64,000 nt of DNA from Bradyrhizobium sp. AZCC 1610 (GTDB lineage: Bacteria > Pseudomonadota > Alphaproteobacteria > Rhizobiales > Xanthobacteraceae). Shown piece by piece: positions 8,542-17,122 of the stretch. The stretch lies in the NCBI RefSeq assembly GCF_036924515.1, contig NZ_JAZHRR010000001.1:1831001-1895000 (forward strand). Direction: 5' to 3'. The position numbers and the translations under genes are program-made. Each line of letters opens with the position of its first letter. Position 1 is the first letter of the stretch. The notes beneath the pieces are model-generated. The model searched no databases. It was not told the origin of the DNA and saw only the letters and a program-made list of their open reading frames with translations.

Positions 8542-10162
8542 TTAGCGCGCATCTTCCAGAATCATCGCGGCGCCTTTCTCCGCAATCATCGCCGTCGGCG
8601 TGTTGGTGTTGCCGGACGTAATCGTCGGCATCACCGACGCGTCCGCCACGCGCAAGCCGTCGAGCCCAAAGAAGCGCAGCCGTTCGTCGACCACCGCCAT
8701 CGGGTCGTTCGCCGTGCCCATCTTCGCCGTCCCCACCGGATGGAAGATCGTGGTGCCGATATCGCCGGCGGCTTTCGCCAGCGAGGCGTCGTCGTCGCCG
8801 ACGCTGGGGCCGGGCAAATATTCCTCCGGGCGATATCGTTCGAGCCGCTTCTGCTTCATCAGCCGCCGCGTGGTGCGGATGGCATCCGCCGCGACCTGGC
8901 GGTCGTCGTCGGTCGACAGATAATTCGGCGCGATCGATGGCGCCTCGTCAGGCTTCGCCGAGCGAATGCGCACGGTGCCGCGCGAGGTCGGCTGCAGATT
9001 GCAGGCGCTCACCGTGATGGCGGGGAAGCGATGCAGGGGATCGCCGAACTTGTCGAGCGACAACGGCTGAACGTGAAACTGGATGTTGGCGCGCGCGCGG
9101 CGCGGGTCGGAGCGGGTGAAGATGCCGAGCTGCGACGGCGCCATGGTCAGCGGTCCGCGGCGGCGGAAGGCATAGTCGAGCCCCATCATCCCGCGCCGGA
9201 TCAGCGACCAGTAGGTCTCGTTCAGCGTACGCACGCCCTCGACTTTGTAGATCGCGCGCTGCTGCAAATGGTCTTGCAAATTGCGGCCGACGCCCTGCTT
9301 GTCGAGCACGACATCGATGCCGAGCGGCGACAGCCAGTCTGATGGTCCGATGCCGGATCGGTGCAAGACCTGCGTCGATCCGATTGATCCGGCGCACAAA
9401 ATCACTTCGCCCTTGGTGCGCGCCTCGACCACTTCGCCACCTTGCAGGAAGCGTACGCCGACCGCTCGGCCGTTCTCGATGATGAGCCGCGTCGACCAGC
9501 ACATGCTTTTCCAGCCGCAGGTTATTGCGGTTCAGCACCGGCTTGAGAAAGCCGCGCGCCGAAGACCAGCGGCGGCCGCGCTTCTGGTTGACGTGGAAAT
9601 AGCTCACCCCTTCATTGTCGCCGGTGTTGAAATCCGCAATGCGCCTGATGCCCATTTCCTCGGCGGCGTCGCCGACCGCGTCGAGAATGGCCCAGGACAG
9701 CCGCGGCGCCTCGATCCGCCAGCCGCCGCCGGTGCCGTGATGTTCGCTCTCGCCGAGGAAATGATCCTCCAGCCGCCGGAACAGCGGCTTTACGTCGTCA
9801 TAGCCCCAGCCGGTCAGGCCGAGTTGCCGCCAGTGATCGTAATCGGCGGATTGTCCGCGCATCGAGATCATGGCGTTGATGGCGGAGGAGCCGCCGATCA
9901 CCTTGCCGCGCGGATAGGCAAGCGCCCGCCCGTTGAGCCCGGGCTCTGCCTCGGTCTTGAACATCCAGTCCGAGCGCGGATTGCCGATCGCAAAGAGATA
10001 GCCGACCGGGATGTGAAACCAGATCCAGTTGTCGTTGCCGCCGGCCTCGAGGATCAGCACGCGGTTTTTCGGATCGGCCGATAGCCGGTTGGCCATGATG
10101 CAGCCGGCAGTCCCTGCGCCAACCACGATATAGTCGAAATCGCCTTCAAGCCGTTTCGGCAT
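8542..10162 (-). pseudogene. GMC oxidoreductase (choline dehydrogenase type), frameshifted
   Basis: FAD-dependent alcohol dehydrogenase family. The N-terminal half starts at ATG 10162 with the FAD fold (VVGAGTAGCIMANRL), the GMC signature (GKVIGGSSAINAM) and runs to LEKHVLVD; the frame then breaks and the protein resumes as RLIIENGRAVGVRF, continuing to the conserved end HPVGTAKMG...GNTNTPTAMIAEKGA at 8542. Removing one G near 9491-9496 restores VLVDRLIIENG, as in intact family members. Total about 539 residues, normal length, so a single inserted base is the only defect. Either a recent pseudogene or a sequencing error. Substrate not predictable. Confidence 0.85.
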
Positions 10163-10185
10163 CTCTCAGTTCCACCCTTCGACGC

Positions 10186-10296
10186 CGTCATGCCCGGACA
10201 AAAGCGAAGCGCGTCTTCGCGCTAGATGTTCCGGGCATCCACGTCTTCTTGGGCGTTTATTAGTCAGACGTGGCCGGCCGGGACAAGCCCGACCAT
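10186..10296. repeat. Palindromic dispersed repeat, family D (diverged copy)
   Basis: Contains CGTCATGCCCGG, GCGAAGCGCGTCTTCGCGC, GGGCATCCACGTCTTC and a closing GGGACAAGCCCGACCAT. A longer relative is at 26891-27070. Occupies most of the gap between the GMC and first amidohydrolase genes. Confidence 0.6.
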
Positions 10297-10350
10297 CCTC
10301 CCGCCGCTCGGCCGTTGCATGGATGGGGCTCTGCGGCAGGGTGCGTTGGT

Positions 10351-10366
10351 TGGACCGCCCCTTGCA
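10351..10366 (+). promoter_or_regulatory. Sigma-54-like -24/-12 promoter of the first M20 gene
   Basis: TGGACCGCCCCTTGCA has GG at 10352-10353 and GC at 10364-10365, exactly 10 bases apart, as required for RpoN promoters (consensus TGGCACG-N4-TTGCA). The predicted start is near 10377, about 36 bases before ATG 10413. The same element is kept in front of the second copy at 11652. Confidence 0.5.
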
Positions 10367-10412
10367 TGCTACAGGGGCAGAAGCATTCAACCCCGGAAAG
10401 CCTGTTATCTCC

Positions 10413-11585
10413 ATGCCCATCGTCAATCGCGTCGCCGAGTTGCAACCCGACATCCAGGCCTGGCGCCGGGATATTCATGAACACCCGGAACTGCTCTACG
10501 ACGTGCACCGCACTGCGGCATTGGTGGCGGACCGTTTGCGGGAATTCGGCTGCGACGAGGTTATTACCGGTCTCGGCCGGACCGGCGTCGTCGGCGTCAT
10601 CAAGGGCAGCAGGCCCGCCGGCAAGGGTGACGTGAAGGTCATCGGGCTGCGGGCGGACATGGACGCGCTGCCGATCGAGGAGGTGACCAATCTGCCTTAC
10701 GCTTCCAGGACGAAGGGCTTGATGCACGCCTGCGGCCATGACGGCCACACCGCCATGCTGCTGGGTGCTGCGCGCTATCTCGCCGAGACCCGCAATTTCG
10801 CCGGCGATGCGGTCGTGATCTTCCAGCCGGCCGAGGAGGGCGGCGCGGGCGCGGTTGCGATGATCATGGACGGGCTGATGGACCGTTTCGGTATCGAGCA
10901 GGTCTACGGCATGCATAACGGTCCGGGCATTCCGGTCGGCGCGTTCGCGCTTCGGCCCGGTCCAATCATGGCCGGAGGCGATGCCGTCGTCATCAAGATC
11001 GAGGGGCTCGGTGGCCACGCCGCGCGTCCGCACAAATGCATCGATTCCGTCCTTGTCGGCGCGCAGTTGATCACGGCGCTGCAGTCGATCGTGTCGCGCA
11101 GCGTCGATCCGCTGGAATCGGCGGTCATTTCGATGTGCGAATTTCACGCCGGCAACGCCCGCAATGTGATCCCGCAAACCGCGGAGCTGAAGGGCACCGT
11201 CCGTACCCTGAACGGCGAAGTGCGGAAACTGGTGGAAAGGCGGGTCCGCGAGGTCGTCGCCGGCGTGGCGCTAATCACGGGCGCCAGGATCGATCTGGAG
11301 TACACCCACGGCTATCCGGTAACGGTCAACCATATCCACCAGACGGAAGTCGCGACGCGGGCCGCCAGAGAAATCGCCGGCGATGCCAATGTGCATGAGA
11401 TGCCACCGCTGATGGCTGGCGAGGATTTCGCCTTCATGCTGGAACAGCGGCCGGGTGCGCTGATCTTCTGCGGCAACGGCGACAGCGCGGGGCTGCATCA
11501 CCCCGCCTACAATTTCAACGACGAGGCGATCGTGTTCGGCACTTCCTACTGGATCAAGCTGGTCGAGAACACGCTGGCCGCGTAA
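10413..11585 (+). CDS. M20 family metallo-amidohydrolase, copy 1
   Basis: A 390-residue N-acyl-amino-acid/hippurate-type amidohydrolase (M20D) that cleaves an amide bond to release an amino acid. Metal-binding motifs: ACGHDGHTAMLL (about residues 104-115), EEGGAG (about 137-142), HAARPH in the lid domain, and the closing EDFAFML. Start at ATG 10413 (MPIVNRVAELQ), which matches the start of the next gene; upstream in-frame codons would run through the promoter. Copy 2 at 11713 is closely similar over its full length, including the upstream region, so the pair is a tandem duplication. Substrate unknown; candidates include N-acyl amino acids and auxin conjugates. Confidence 0.93.
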   Translation: MPIVNRVAELQPDIQAWRRDIHEHPELLYDVHRTAALVADRLREFGCDEVITGLGRTGVVGVIKGSRPAGKGDVKVIGLRADMDALPIEEVTNLPYASRTKGLMHACGHDGHTAMLLGAARYLAETRNFAGDAVVIFQPAEEGGAGAVAMIMDGLMDRFGIEQVYGMHNGPGIPVGAFALRPGPIMAGGDAVVIKIEGLGGHAARPHKCIDSVLVGAQLITALQSIVSRSVDPLESAVISMCEFHAGNARNVIPQTAELKGTVRTLNGEVRKLVERRVREVVAGVALITGARIDLEYTHGYPVTVNHIHQTEVATRAAREIAGDANVHEMPPLMAGEDFAFMLEQRPGALIFCGNGDSAGLHHPAYNFNDEAIVFGTSYWIKLVENTLAA

Positions 11586-11651
11586 CCCGGCTTTCCAGCC
11601 TGGTCGGCCAAGCTCCCCGGGTGGATGGGGGCTCTGCAGCAGCGTGTTGGG

Positions 11652-11667
11652 TGGACCGCCGCTTGCA
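11652..11667 (+). promoter_or_regulatory. Sigma-54-like -24/-12 promoter of the second M20 gene
   Basis: TGGACCGCCGCTTGCA, with GG at 11653-11654 and GC at 11665-11666, again 10 bases apart. It differs at one base from the element before copy 1, while the sequence between this element and the start codon has diverged more. Predicted start near 11678. Confidence 0.5.
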
Positions 11668-11712
11668 TGCTACAGAGATGATACTGTTCCAACCCGAGAC
11701 CAGAGAATTCCC

Positions 11713-12885
11713 ATGCCCATCGTCAACCGCGTCGCCGATCTGCAACCCGATATTCAGGCATGGCGCCGCGATATCCATGAACATCCCGAATTGCTGTACG
11801 ACGTTCACCGCACTGCAGCATTCGTGGCGGACCGCTTGCGCGAATTCGGTTGCGACGAGGTGGCCACCGGCCTCGGCCGCACCGGCGTCGTCGGTGTCAT
11901 CAAGGGCAAGCAGCCCGGCAATGGCGAGATCAGGGTAATCGGGCTTCGCGCCGACATGGATGCGCTGCCGATCGAGGAAGCGACCCATCTGCCCCATGCC
12001 TCCAAGACGCCGGGCCTGATGCACGCCTGCGGCCATGACGGCCACACCGCGATGCTTTTGGGTGCAGCGCGATATCTCGCCGAGACCAGGAATTTCGCCG
12101 GCGACGCGGTCGTGATCTTTCAGCCGGCCGAGGAGGGCGGTGCGGGCGCCGCCGCCATGATCAAGGACGGTCTGATGGACCGGTTCGGCATCGAGCAGGT
12201 CTACGGCATGCATAATGGCCCGGGTATCCCGGTCGGCTCCTTTGCCATCCGTCCCGGTCCGGTGATGGCCGCGACCGACTCGATCGACATCAAGATCGAA
12301 GGGCTCGGCGGCCACGCCGCGCGCCCGAACAAGTGCATCGATTCCGTGCTCGTCGGTTCTGAGCTCATTTCCGCCCTGCAATCGATCGTCTCGCGGACCC
12401 TCGATCCACTGGACTCCGCGGTGATCTCGATCTGCGAGTTCCACGCCGGCAACGCCCGCAACGTGATTCCGCAGACCGCTGAACTCAGGGGCACCGTGCG
12501 TACCTTGACGCCGGAAGTGCGCGAAATGGTCGAGAAGCGGGTCCGCGAGGTGTGCGCGGGCGTGGCGCAGATGACCGGGGCGAAGATCGACCTCACTTAC
12601 GAGCGCGGCTATCCCGTGACCAAAAACCATGCCGAGCAAACCGACTTCGCCACGCAAGTGGCCAAGGAAGTGGCCGGCGCCCAGAACGTTCACGAGATGC
12701 CGCCGCTCATGGGCGCGGAAGATTTTTCCTATATGCTCGAGGCGCGGCCGGGCGCCTTTATCTTTTGCGGCAACGGCGACAGCGCAGGGCTCCATCACCC
12801 CGCCTATGATTTCAATGACGAGGCGATCGTGTACGGCACCTCGTACTGGATCAAGCTGGTCGAGAACAAGCTGGCGGCGGCGTAG
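11713..12885 (+). CDS. M20 family metallo-amidohydrolase, copy 2
   Basis: A 390-residue paralogue of the gene at 10413, with the same first residues (MPIVNRVADLQPDIQAWRRD) and the same metal ligands (GHDGHTAML, EEGGAG, HAARPN, EDFSYML). Most differences are conservative; a cluster of changes lies in the segment before HEMPPLM and in the lid (for example H to N after HAARP), which could shift substrate preference. Only 127 bases separate it from copy 1, and these include a copy of the sigma-54-like promoter, so each gene can be transcribed on its own. Confidence 0.93.
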   Translation: MPIVNRVADLQPDIQAWRRDIHEHPELLYDVHRTAAFVADRLREFGCDEVATGLGRTGVVGVIKGKQPGNGEIRVIGLRADMDALPIEEATHLPHASKTPGLMHACGHDGHTAMLLGAARYLAETRNFAGDAVVIFQPAEEGGAGAAAMIKDGLMDRFGIEQVYGMHNGPGIPVGSFAIRPGPVMAATDSIDIKIEGLGGHAARPNKCIDSVLVGSELISALQSIVSRTLDPLDSAVISICEFHAGNARNVIPQTAELRGTVRTLTPEVREMVEKRVREVCAGVAQMTGAKIDLTYERGYPVTKNHAEQTDFATQVAKEVAGAQNVHEMPPLMGAEDFSYMLEARPGAFIFCGNGDSAGLHHPAYDFNDEAIVYGTSYWIKLVENKLAAA

Positions 12886-13093
12886 CGCGCCTCGCTCCTC
12901 TCTTGAACTTCCATCGCACGTGAAGTTCGAATGCACATCAAGGAAGGCCAGTATCCCCAGTGCAAGCCTTCTTTATTTGCAGCTAAGCCGCGACTTGAGA
13001 TGCCGATAGGACGCCTCAGGGCCCGGGTGAACATTCGAGACATGGCAGAAATCCAGCCATGTCCCGGCGCCACCGTCTACGGTCCGGCGGCGG

Positions 13094-14020
13094 TCAGTAG
13101 CGCGCTGGCACGTACATTTCGGGCGGAATCGGCCCGCGGCTATATTCCGGGTTGCGAACCCGCGGCGGTAGTACCACCGGCTCGCGCTCGATTTCCTGGT
13201 AGGGAATTTGTTCGAGCAGATGCGCGATGCAGTTCAGCCGTGCCTTTTTCTTGTCGTCGGCTTCGACCAGGTACCAGGGAGCTTCCGGAATGTGGGTACG
13301 CTCCAGCATCGCTTCCTTGGCCTTGGTGTATTGCTCCCAGCGTCTGCGCGATTCCACATCCATCGGGCTGAGCTTCCACTGCTTGAGCGGGTCGTGGATC
13401 CGCATCATGAAGCGCAGATGCTGCTGTTCATCGGTGATGGAAAACCAGTACTTGATGAGGATGATTCCGGAGCGCACCAGCATGCGCTCGAATTCCGGTA
13501 CCGACCGGAAGAATTCTTCGACGTCGTCTTCGGTGCAGAAGCCCATCACGCGCTCGACGCCGGCGCGGTTGTACCAGCTACGGTCGAACAGCACGATCTC
13601 GCCGCCGGCCGGCAAATGCGAAACGTAACGCTGGAAATACCACTGCGTGCGCTCGCGCTCGTTCGGCGCCGGAAGCGCCGCGACACGACAGACCCGGGGA
13701 TTGAGTCTCTGGGTGATGCGCTTGATGACGCCGCCCTTGCCAGCGGAATCGCGGCCCTCGAAAATCACGACCACCTTGAGCTTATGGTCCTGCACCCAGC
13801 TCTGTAGTTTCACCAGTTCGCCCTGCAGGCGGAATAATTCCTTGAAATAGACGCGCCGATCGACGGTCTCCTTCGCGGTATGGTCGGCGAATTCATTGGT
13901 CAGCGCATCGAGGCGATCGTCGTCAATTTCAAGTTCCAGTTCCTCATCGAAACTATCCAGCATCTCCGCATGAATGCGCTCGTGGATCGGCATGGCGTCG
14001 TCGGGGGGCATTTTGGTCAT
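13094..14020 (-). CDS. ppk2: Polyphosphate kinase 2 family protein
   Basis: A 308-residue PPK2, which transfers phosphate between polyphosphate and nucleotides (usually making GTP or ATP from the diphosphate). Walker A GRDSAGKGG at residues 89-97, lid residues near NERERTQWYFQRY, and Walker B LFDRSWYNRAGVE at about 144-156. The acidic N-terminal 45 residues are typical of this class. Start at ATG 14020. The truncated Pit phosphate transporter upstream suggests this was once a phosphate-handling locus. Whether it makes GTP or ATP cannot be told from sequence. Confidence 0.92.
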   Translation of the reverse strand: MTKMPPDDAMPIHERIHAEMLDSFDEELELEIDDDRLDALTNEFADHTAKETVDRRVYFKELFRLQGELVKLQSWVQDHKLKVVVIFEGRDSAGKGGVIKRITQRLNPRVCRVAALPAPNERERTQWYFQRYVSHLPAGGEIVLFDRSWYNRAGVERVMGFCTEDDVEEFFRSVPEFERMLVRSGIILIKYWFSITDEQQHLRFMMRIHDPLKQWKLSPMDVESRRRWEQYTKAKEAMLERTHIPEAPWYLVEADDKKKARLNCIAHLLEQIPYQEIEREPVVLPPRVRNPEYSRGPIPPEMYVPARY

Positions 14021-14107
14021 GGGCGACTCCGGCGTGTCGGGTTGCGTGGTATGACTGCGAAGGTACTGGGTGTCATCGCGTCGGGACTACCTTACAGATA
14101 ACGGAAT

Positions 14108-14128
14108 GGCCGGAGTTTAGCTCCGGCC
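14108..14128 (-). terminator. Hairpin between pit remnant and ppk2
   Basis: Perfect 8-base arms GGCCGGAG and CTCCGGCC around a 5-base loop, lying downstream of the pit remnant. On the minus strand it is followed by ATTCCGTT, a weak U tract, so it is only a candidate terminator. Confidence 0.4.
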
Positions 14129-14184
14129 TCCTGCTACCCGTCGAGGCTGCACATGGCAGCGACCCGACCGCCCCGCCGATAATC

Positions 14185-14475
14185 TCAGAGCAGATTCGAG
14201 AACAGCACGTAGAGGCTGGCCGACAGGCAGATTGCGGCCGGCAGCGTCAGCACCCATGCCATCAAGAGGTTGCGAATGGTCGCCATCTGCAGGCCCGAAC
14301 CGTTGGCCGCCATCGTGCCGGCGACGCCGGACGAGAGCACGTGGGTGGTGGAGACCGGCAGGCCGAACACGTCGGCGACGCCGATCGTGGAGGCGGCAAC
14401 CAGTTCGGCGGACGCGCCTTGCGCGTAGGTCAGATGCGTCTTGCCGATCTTCTCGCCGACGGTGATGACGATGCG
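14185..14475 (-). pseudogene. C-terminal fragment of a PiT inorganic phosphate transporter
   Basis: About 97 codons encode the typical end of a PiT/Pho4 phosphate permease: [20 protein letters not shown], then [19 protein letters not shown] and a final membrane helix, ending at TGA 14185. A normal transporter has roughly 330-550 residues. The frame stays open up to 14592, but that part ([14 protein letters not shown]...) does not look like PiT, so the gene has lost its 5' part. The remaining peptide cannot form a transporter. Confidence 0.8.
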
Positions 14476-14701
14476 CTGCAGGTGGGCGCCCGCAAGGAAG
14501 AAGGTCGCGCGCTGCACGGCGCCGGGGCTGACGTGGACCGCGCAGCGCGTCGACCGCATGGGAGCGTCGTGGCGTGACCAGACGTCCCACATTCCCTTGA
14601 GAATGCGATTGTGTCTTCTATCAATTAATGGTTGCGGGGGCGATTGTCAATTTTTCCCGTTATATTTCACCAGAAATTGCGGCTGCCGGATTGCCGGCAA
14701 T

Positions 14702-16078
14702 TCAGGCCGCGTGCGCCGATCTTCGCAGCAGGTCGGCCGCTATCATCAGGTCCTCGACGAAGCGCCGGTATTCCCGTGCCTTGGCATCGGCATCGGGCAG
14801 TCGCAACAGATAGGACGGGTGCACTGTCACCAGCGCCCGGGTGCCGTCGTCGAGATCGATCGGGTGGCCCCGGTTCTTGTTGATCGGCGTGATTTTCCCA
14901 AACACGCTTTGCGCCGCGGTGGCGCCCATCGCCACCACCAGCTCGGGTTGGATTGCAGCCAGTTCCCGTTCGTACCATTGCCGGCACGCCTTGATCTCCG
15001 GCGTATTCGGCTTCTGGTGCAGGCGGATTTTGCCGCGCGGCACGAACTTGAAATGCTTGACCGCATTGGTGACGTAGACTGTGCGGCGGTCGATCCCGGC
15101 CTCTTCCAGGGCGCGGTCGAGCATCTGTCCCGCAGGCCCGACGAACGGCTTGCCGGCAAGATCTTCCTTGTCGCCGGGCTGCTCGCCGACCAGCATGATC
15201 CGCGCCGTTTGCCGGCCTTCGCCGAACACGGTCTGGGTGGCATTCTTGTAGAGAGGGCAGGCGCGGCAATCGGCGGCTTCCTCGCGCAGGGTTTCGATAG
15301 CGTCGGCGTGTTTGCGGGCCATTAAAGGTTCCTGCGGCGTGCGCGGTTCAGTCTCGGCGTTCGCGGTCATGGGGCCGTCGATCCAGGGTTTAACCGACGA
15401 AGCCTGCGGCAAGTTCCTTCGGCTCGGCATCTCCATCTTCAGCCGCGCCGGATTGAAGATGCTGGCGCAGTAACGACGCCAGGTTTCCTCCAGCCGGCCC
15501 GCCGTCGGGGCCTCGCTCTTGGCGACCCCTGGCGTGATCGAGACGACATGGCCGTCCCAATGCGCGCAGACATCCGGCGTCAGGATCGACCAGGGCATGT
15601 CGGCGAAACGGCGCGCGAAGAACGGCGCGGCGAGCTCGACAATGTGGTGCTCCGGCTCGAACCAGGCGACGAAGTGCGACTTCTGTTCGCGGCCGATTTC
15701 GCGGAAGCGGACAACGGCATGCATCTTGTGCTCGTCGCGGCGCACGGCCCTCGCCATCGCGGCGAGCTCTGCCACATCGGGATCGGTCGTGATGTCGAGC
15801 AGGTCATGGTTGCCGCGCAGCCGCCACAGCAGGCGATAGAGCAGGGCAAACCGCTCGGGGTTGCGGTGCAGGATCGCGGTCTGCGCCAACTCGACGAATC
15901 TGGCCGGTACGCTGAAGGTGCCCTCCGGCGGCGGCGCCGCCGGCGCGAACAGTTCAGGCGCATCTTCCGCGACGCGCCAGGTCACGTCGGAGGGTTTTAC
16001 ATTGTTCAGCGCCAGCGCGCGGGCAGCTTTGCGCCAGCCATCGAAATCGGTTTCGCTGTCGAGGGTGATGTGGTGCAT
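14702..16078 (-). CDS. TIGR03915-type domain fused to UdgX uracil-DNA glycosylase
   Basis: A 458-residue two-domain protein. Residues 1-225 match the family found beside a radical SAM DNA-repair protein (TIGR03915/DUF4130 type: LLYRLLWRLRGNHDLLDITTDPDV, WSILTPDVCAHWDG). Residues 255-458 are a family 4-like uracil-DNA glycosylase with GEQPGDKEDLAGKPFVGPAG (298-317), VTNAVKHFKF, and the loop RGKIRLHQKP. H354 in that loop corresponds to the histidine by which UdgX forms a covalent bond with DNA at the uracil site. Cluster cysteines C271, C274 and C365 are visible. The usual radical SAM partner is missing: only its first codons seem to remain at 16120-16164. Confidence 0.9.
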   Translation of the reverse strand: MHHITLDSETDFDGWRKAARALALNNVKPSDVTWRVAEDAPELFAPAAPPPEGTFSVPARFVELAQTAILHRNPERFALLYRLLWRLRGNHDLLDITTDPDVAELAAMARAVRRDEHKMHAVVRFREIGREQKSHFVAWFEPEHHIVELAAPFFARRFADMPWSILTPDVCAHWDGHVVSITPGVAKSEAPTAGRLEETWRRYCASIFNPARLKMEMPSRRNLPQASSVKPWIDGPMTANAETEPRTPQEPLMARKHADAIETLREEAADCRACPLYKNATQTVFGEGRQTARIMLVGEQPGDKEDLAGKPFVGPAGQMLDRALEEAGIDRRTVYVTNAVKHFKFVPRGKIRLHQKPNTPEIKACRQWYERELAAIQPELVVAMGATAAQSVFGKITPINKNRGHPIDLDDGTRALVTVHPSYLLRLPDADAKAREYRRFVEDLMIAADLLRRSAHAA

Positions 16079-16164
16079 TTTCTCTGCTCCCCGTCATTCG
16101 CTCGCAATGACGATCGTACGAGGTTGGCATCCGCCGTGATTTCCAGCTTACGTTGCACGGCCAT
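16006..16164 (-). pseudogene. Vestigial start of the radical SAM DNA-repair partner gene
   Basis: A short frame opens at ATG 16164 with an A/G-rich leader (AAAGGGATTC) and begins MAVQRKLEITADAN. This resembles the N-terminus of the radical SAM proteins (TIGR03916, KLxILADAAKYDASC) that precede TIGR03915/UdgX genes. After about 14 codons homology stops at GTCATTGCGAGCG, a repeat-like sequence, and the frame runs on into udgX in the wrong frame to 16006. Inferred: deletion of nearly all of the partner gene, leaving its start region to drive udgX. Could still be translated as a 52-residue leader. Confidence 0.5.
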
Positions 16165-16246
16165 CGTTGAATCCCTTTGATTCCGTTCATGAATCGTCAA
16201 AGCGTCGATCGCGATTGACTCTGCCGGGCGGGTTAGCTTTATATTA

Positions 16247-16261
16247 GAACATATCATGAAC
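16247..16261. promoter_or_regulatory. Alphaproteobacterial LexA (SOS) box
   Basis: GAAC-ATATCAT-GAAC, a perfect GAAC-N7-GAAC direct repeat, which is the LexA operator of Rhizobiales and other alphaproteobacteria. It lies 66 bases before imuA and 85 bases from the start of the divergent vestigial ORF ahead of udgX, so it may control both directions. Confidence 0.85.
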
Positions 16262-16327
16262 AAATGAGCCGGCCGCGGGTTCACTAGGAAAAAGCGGTAA
16301 AGGCAAAATTTCCTTAAGGAGCGGCGC

Positions 16328-17122
16328 ATGAGCACCGCACGCACAAGCACGCTTGCGAATTTGCGAGGGCGCATCGAGCGGATCGAGACGCATGGCGATG
16401 CGCATGACCTCAACAAGGTCGCGCTTGGCCATGCGGCAGCGGATGCTGTGCTGTGCGGCGGTCTTGCGGCAGCAGTGGTGCATGAAGTGTTCGCCGAGGG
16501 TCATCAGGGCGCGGCGGCCACGGGATTCATCGCAGGCCTCGCGGGAAGGGTATCGCCGCGCCGGCCGCTGGTCTGGGTGCGGCAGGATTTTTCGGAAATT
16601 GAATCCGGCGCGCTGTCGATGAGCGGGCTTTGCGAGCTGGGGCTCGATCCGCGGTTACTCGTGACCGTGCGCGCCCCGGATACCGACGCCGCGTTGCGGA
16701 CCGCCGCCGACGCGCTGGCCTGCGATGCGCTAGGCGCCGTCGTATTGGAAGTCTGGGGGCAGGCGCGTCAGCTCGATCTCGTCGCCAGCCGCAAGCTTAC
16801 ATTAGCCGCGGCAGCCTCCGGCGTCACCGCATTGCTGCTACGGATGGCGGCGGAGCCGCGGCCCTCGACGGCGGAGACCCGATGGATCGTGCGCGCGGCG
16901 CATTCGCCGCCGTCAGCACCGTGGAGCGCGTGGGGCGCGCCGGTGTTCGACGCGCAACTCGTTCGTAACCGTCATGGCCCGGTCGGCCGGTGGATCATGG
17001 AATGGAAATGTGATGAGTGCCTATTCAGCGAACCGGCGGCGTATCCTCAGCCTGTGGCTGCCACGCCTGCCCATCGACCGCATCAAGCGCAAGGTGGGGA
17101 GCGACAACGAAGAGCTGGATAA
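16328..17122 (+). CDS. imuA: ImuA, RecA-like accessory protein of the SOS mutasome
   Basis: A 264-residue RecA/SulA-like protein, first gene of the damage-inducible imuA-imuB-dnaE2 cassette that performs mutagenic translesion synthesis in bacteria without umuDC. Visible traits: GGLAAAVVHEVFAEG and WVRQDFSEIESG near the N-terminus, and LLLRMAAEPRPSTAETRW towards the end. Start at ATG 16328, preceded by TTAAGGAGCGGC, a strong ribosome site. A LexA box lies 66 bases upstream. The 3' end overlaps imuB by 110 bases in another frame, which implies translational coupling. Confidence 0.92.
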   Translation: MSTARTSTLANLRGRIERIETHGDAHDLNKVALGHAAADAVLCGGLAAAVVHEVFAEGHQGAAATGFIAGLAGRVSPRRPLVWVRQDFSEIESGALSMSGLCELGLDPRLLVTVRAPDTDAALRTAADALACDALGAVVLEVWGQARQLDLVASRKLTLAAAASGVTALLLRMAAEPRPSTAETRWIVRAAHSPPSAPWSAWGAPVFDAQLVRNRHGPVGRWIMEWKCDECLFSEPAAYPQPVAATPAHRPHQAQGGERQRRAG

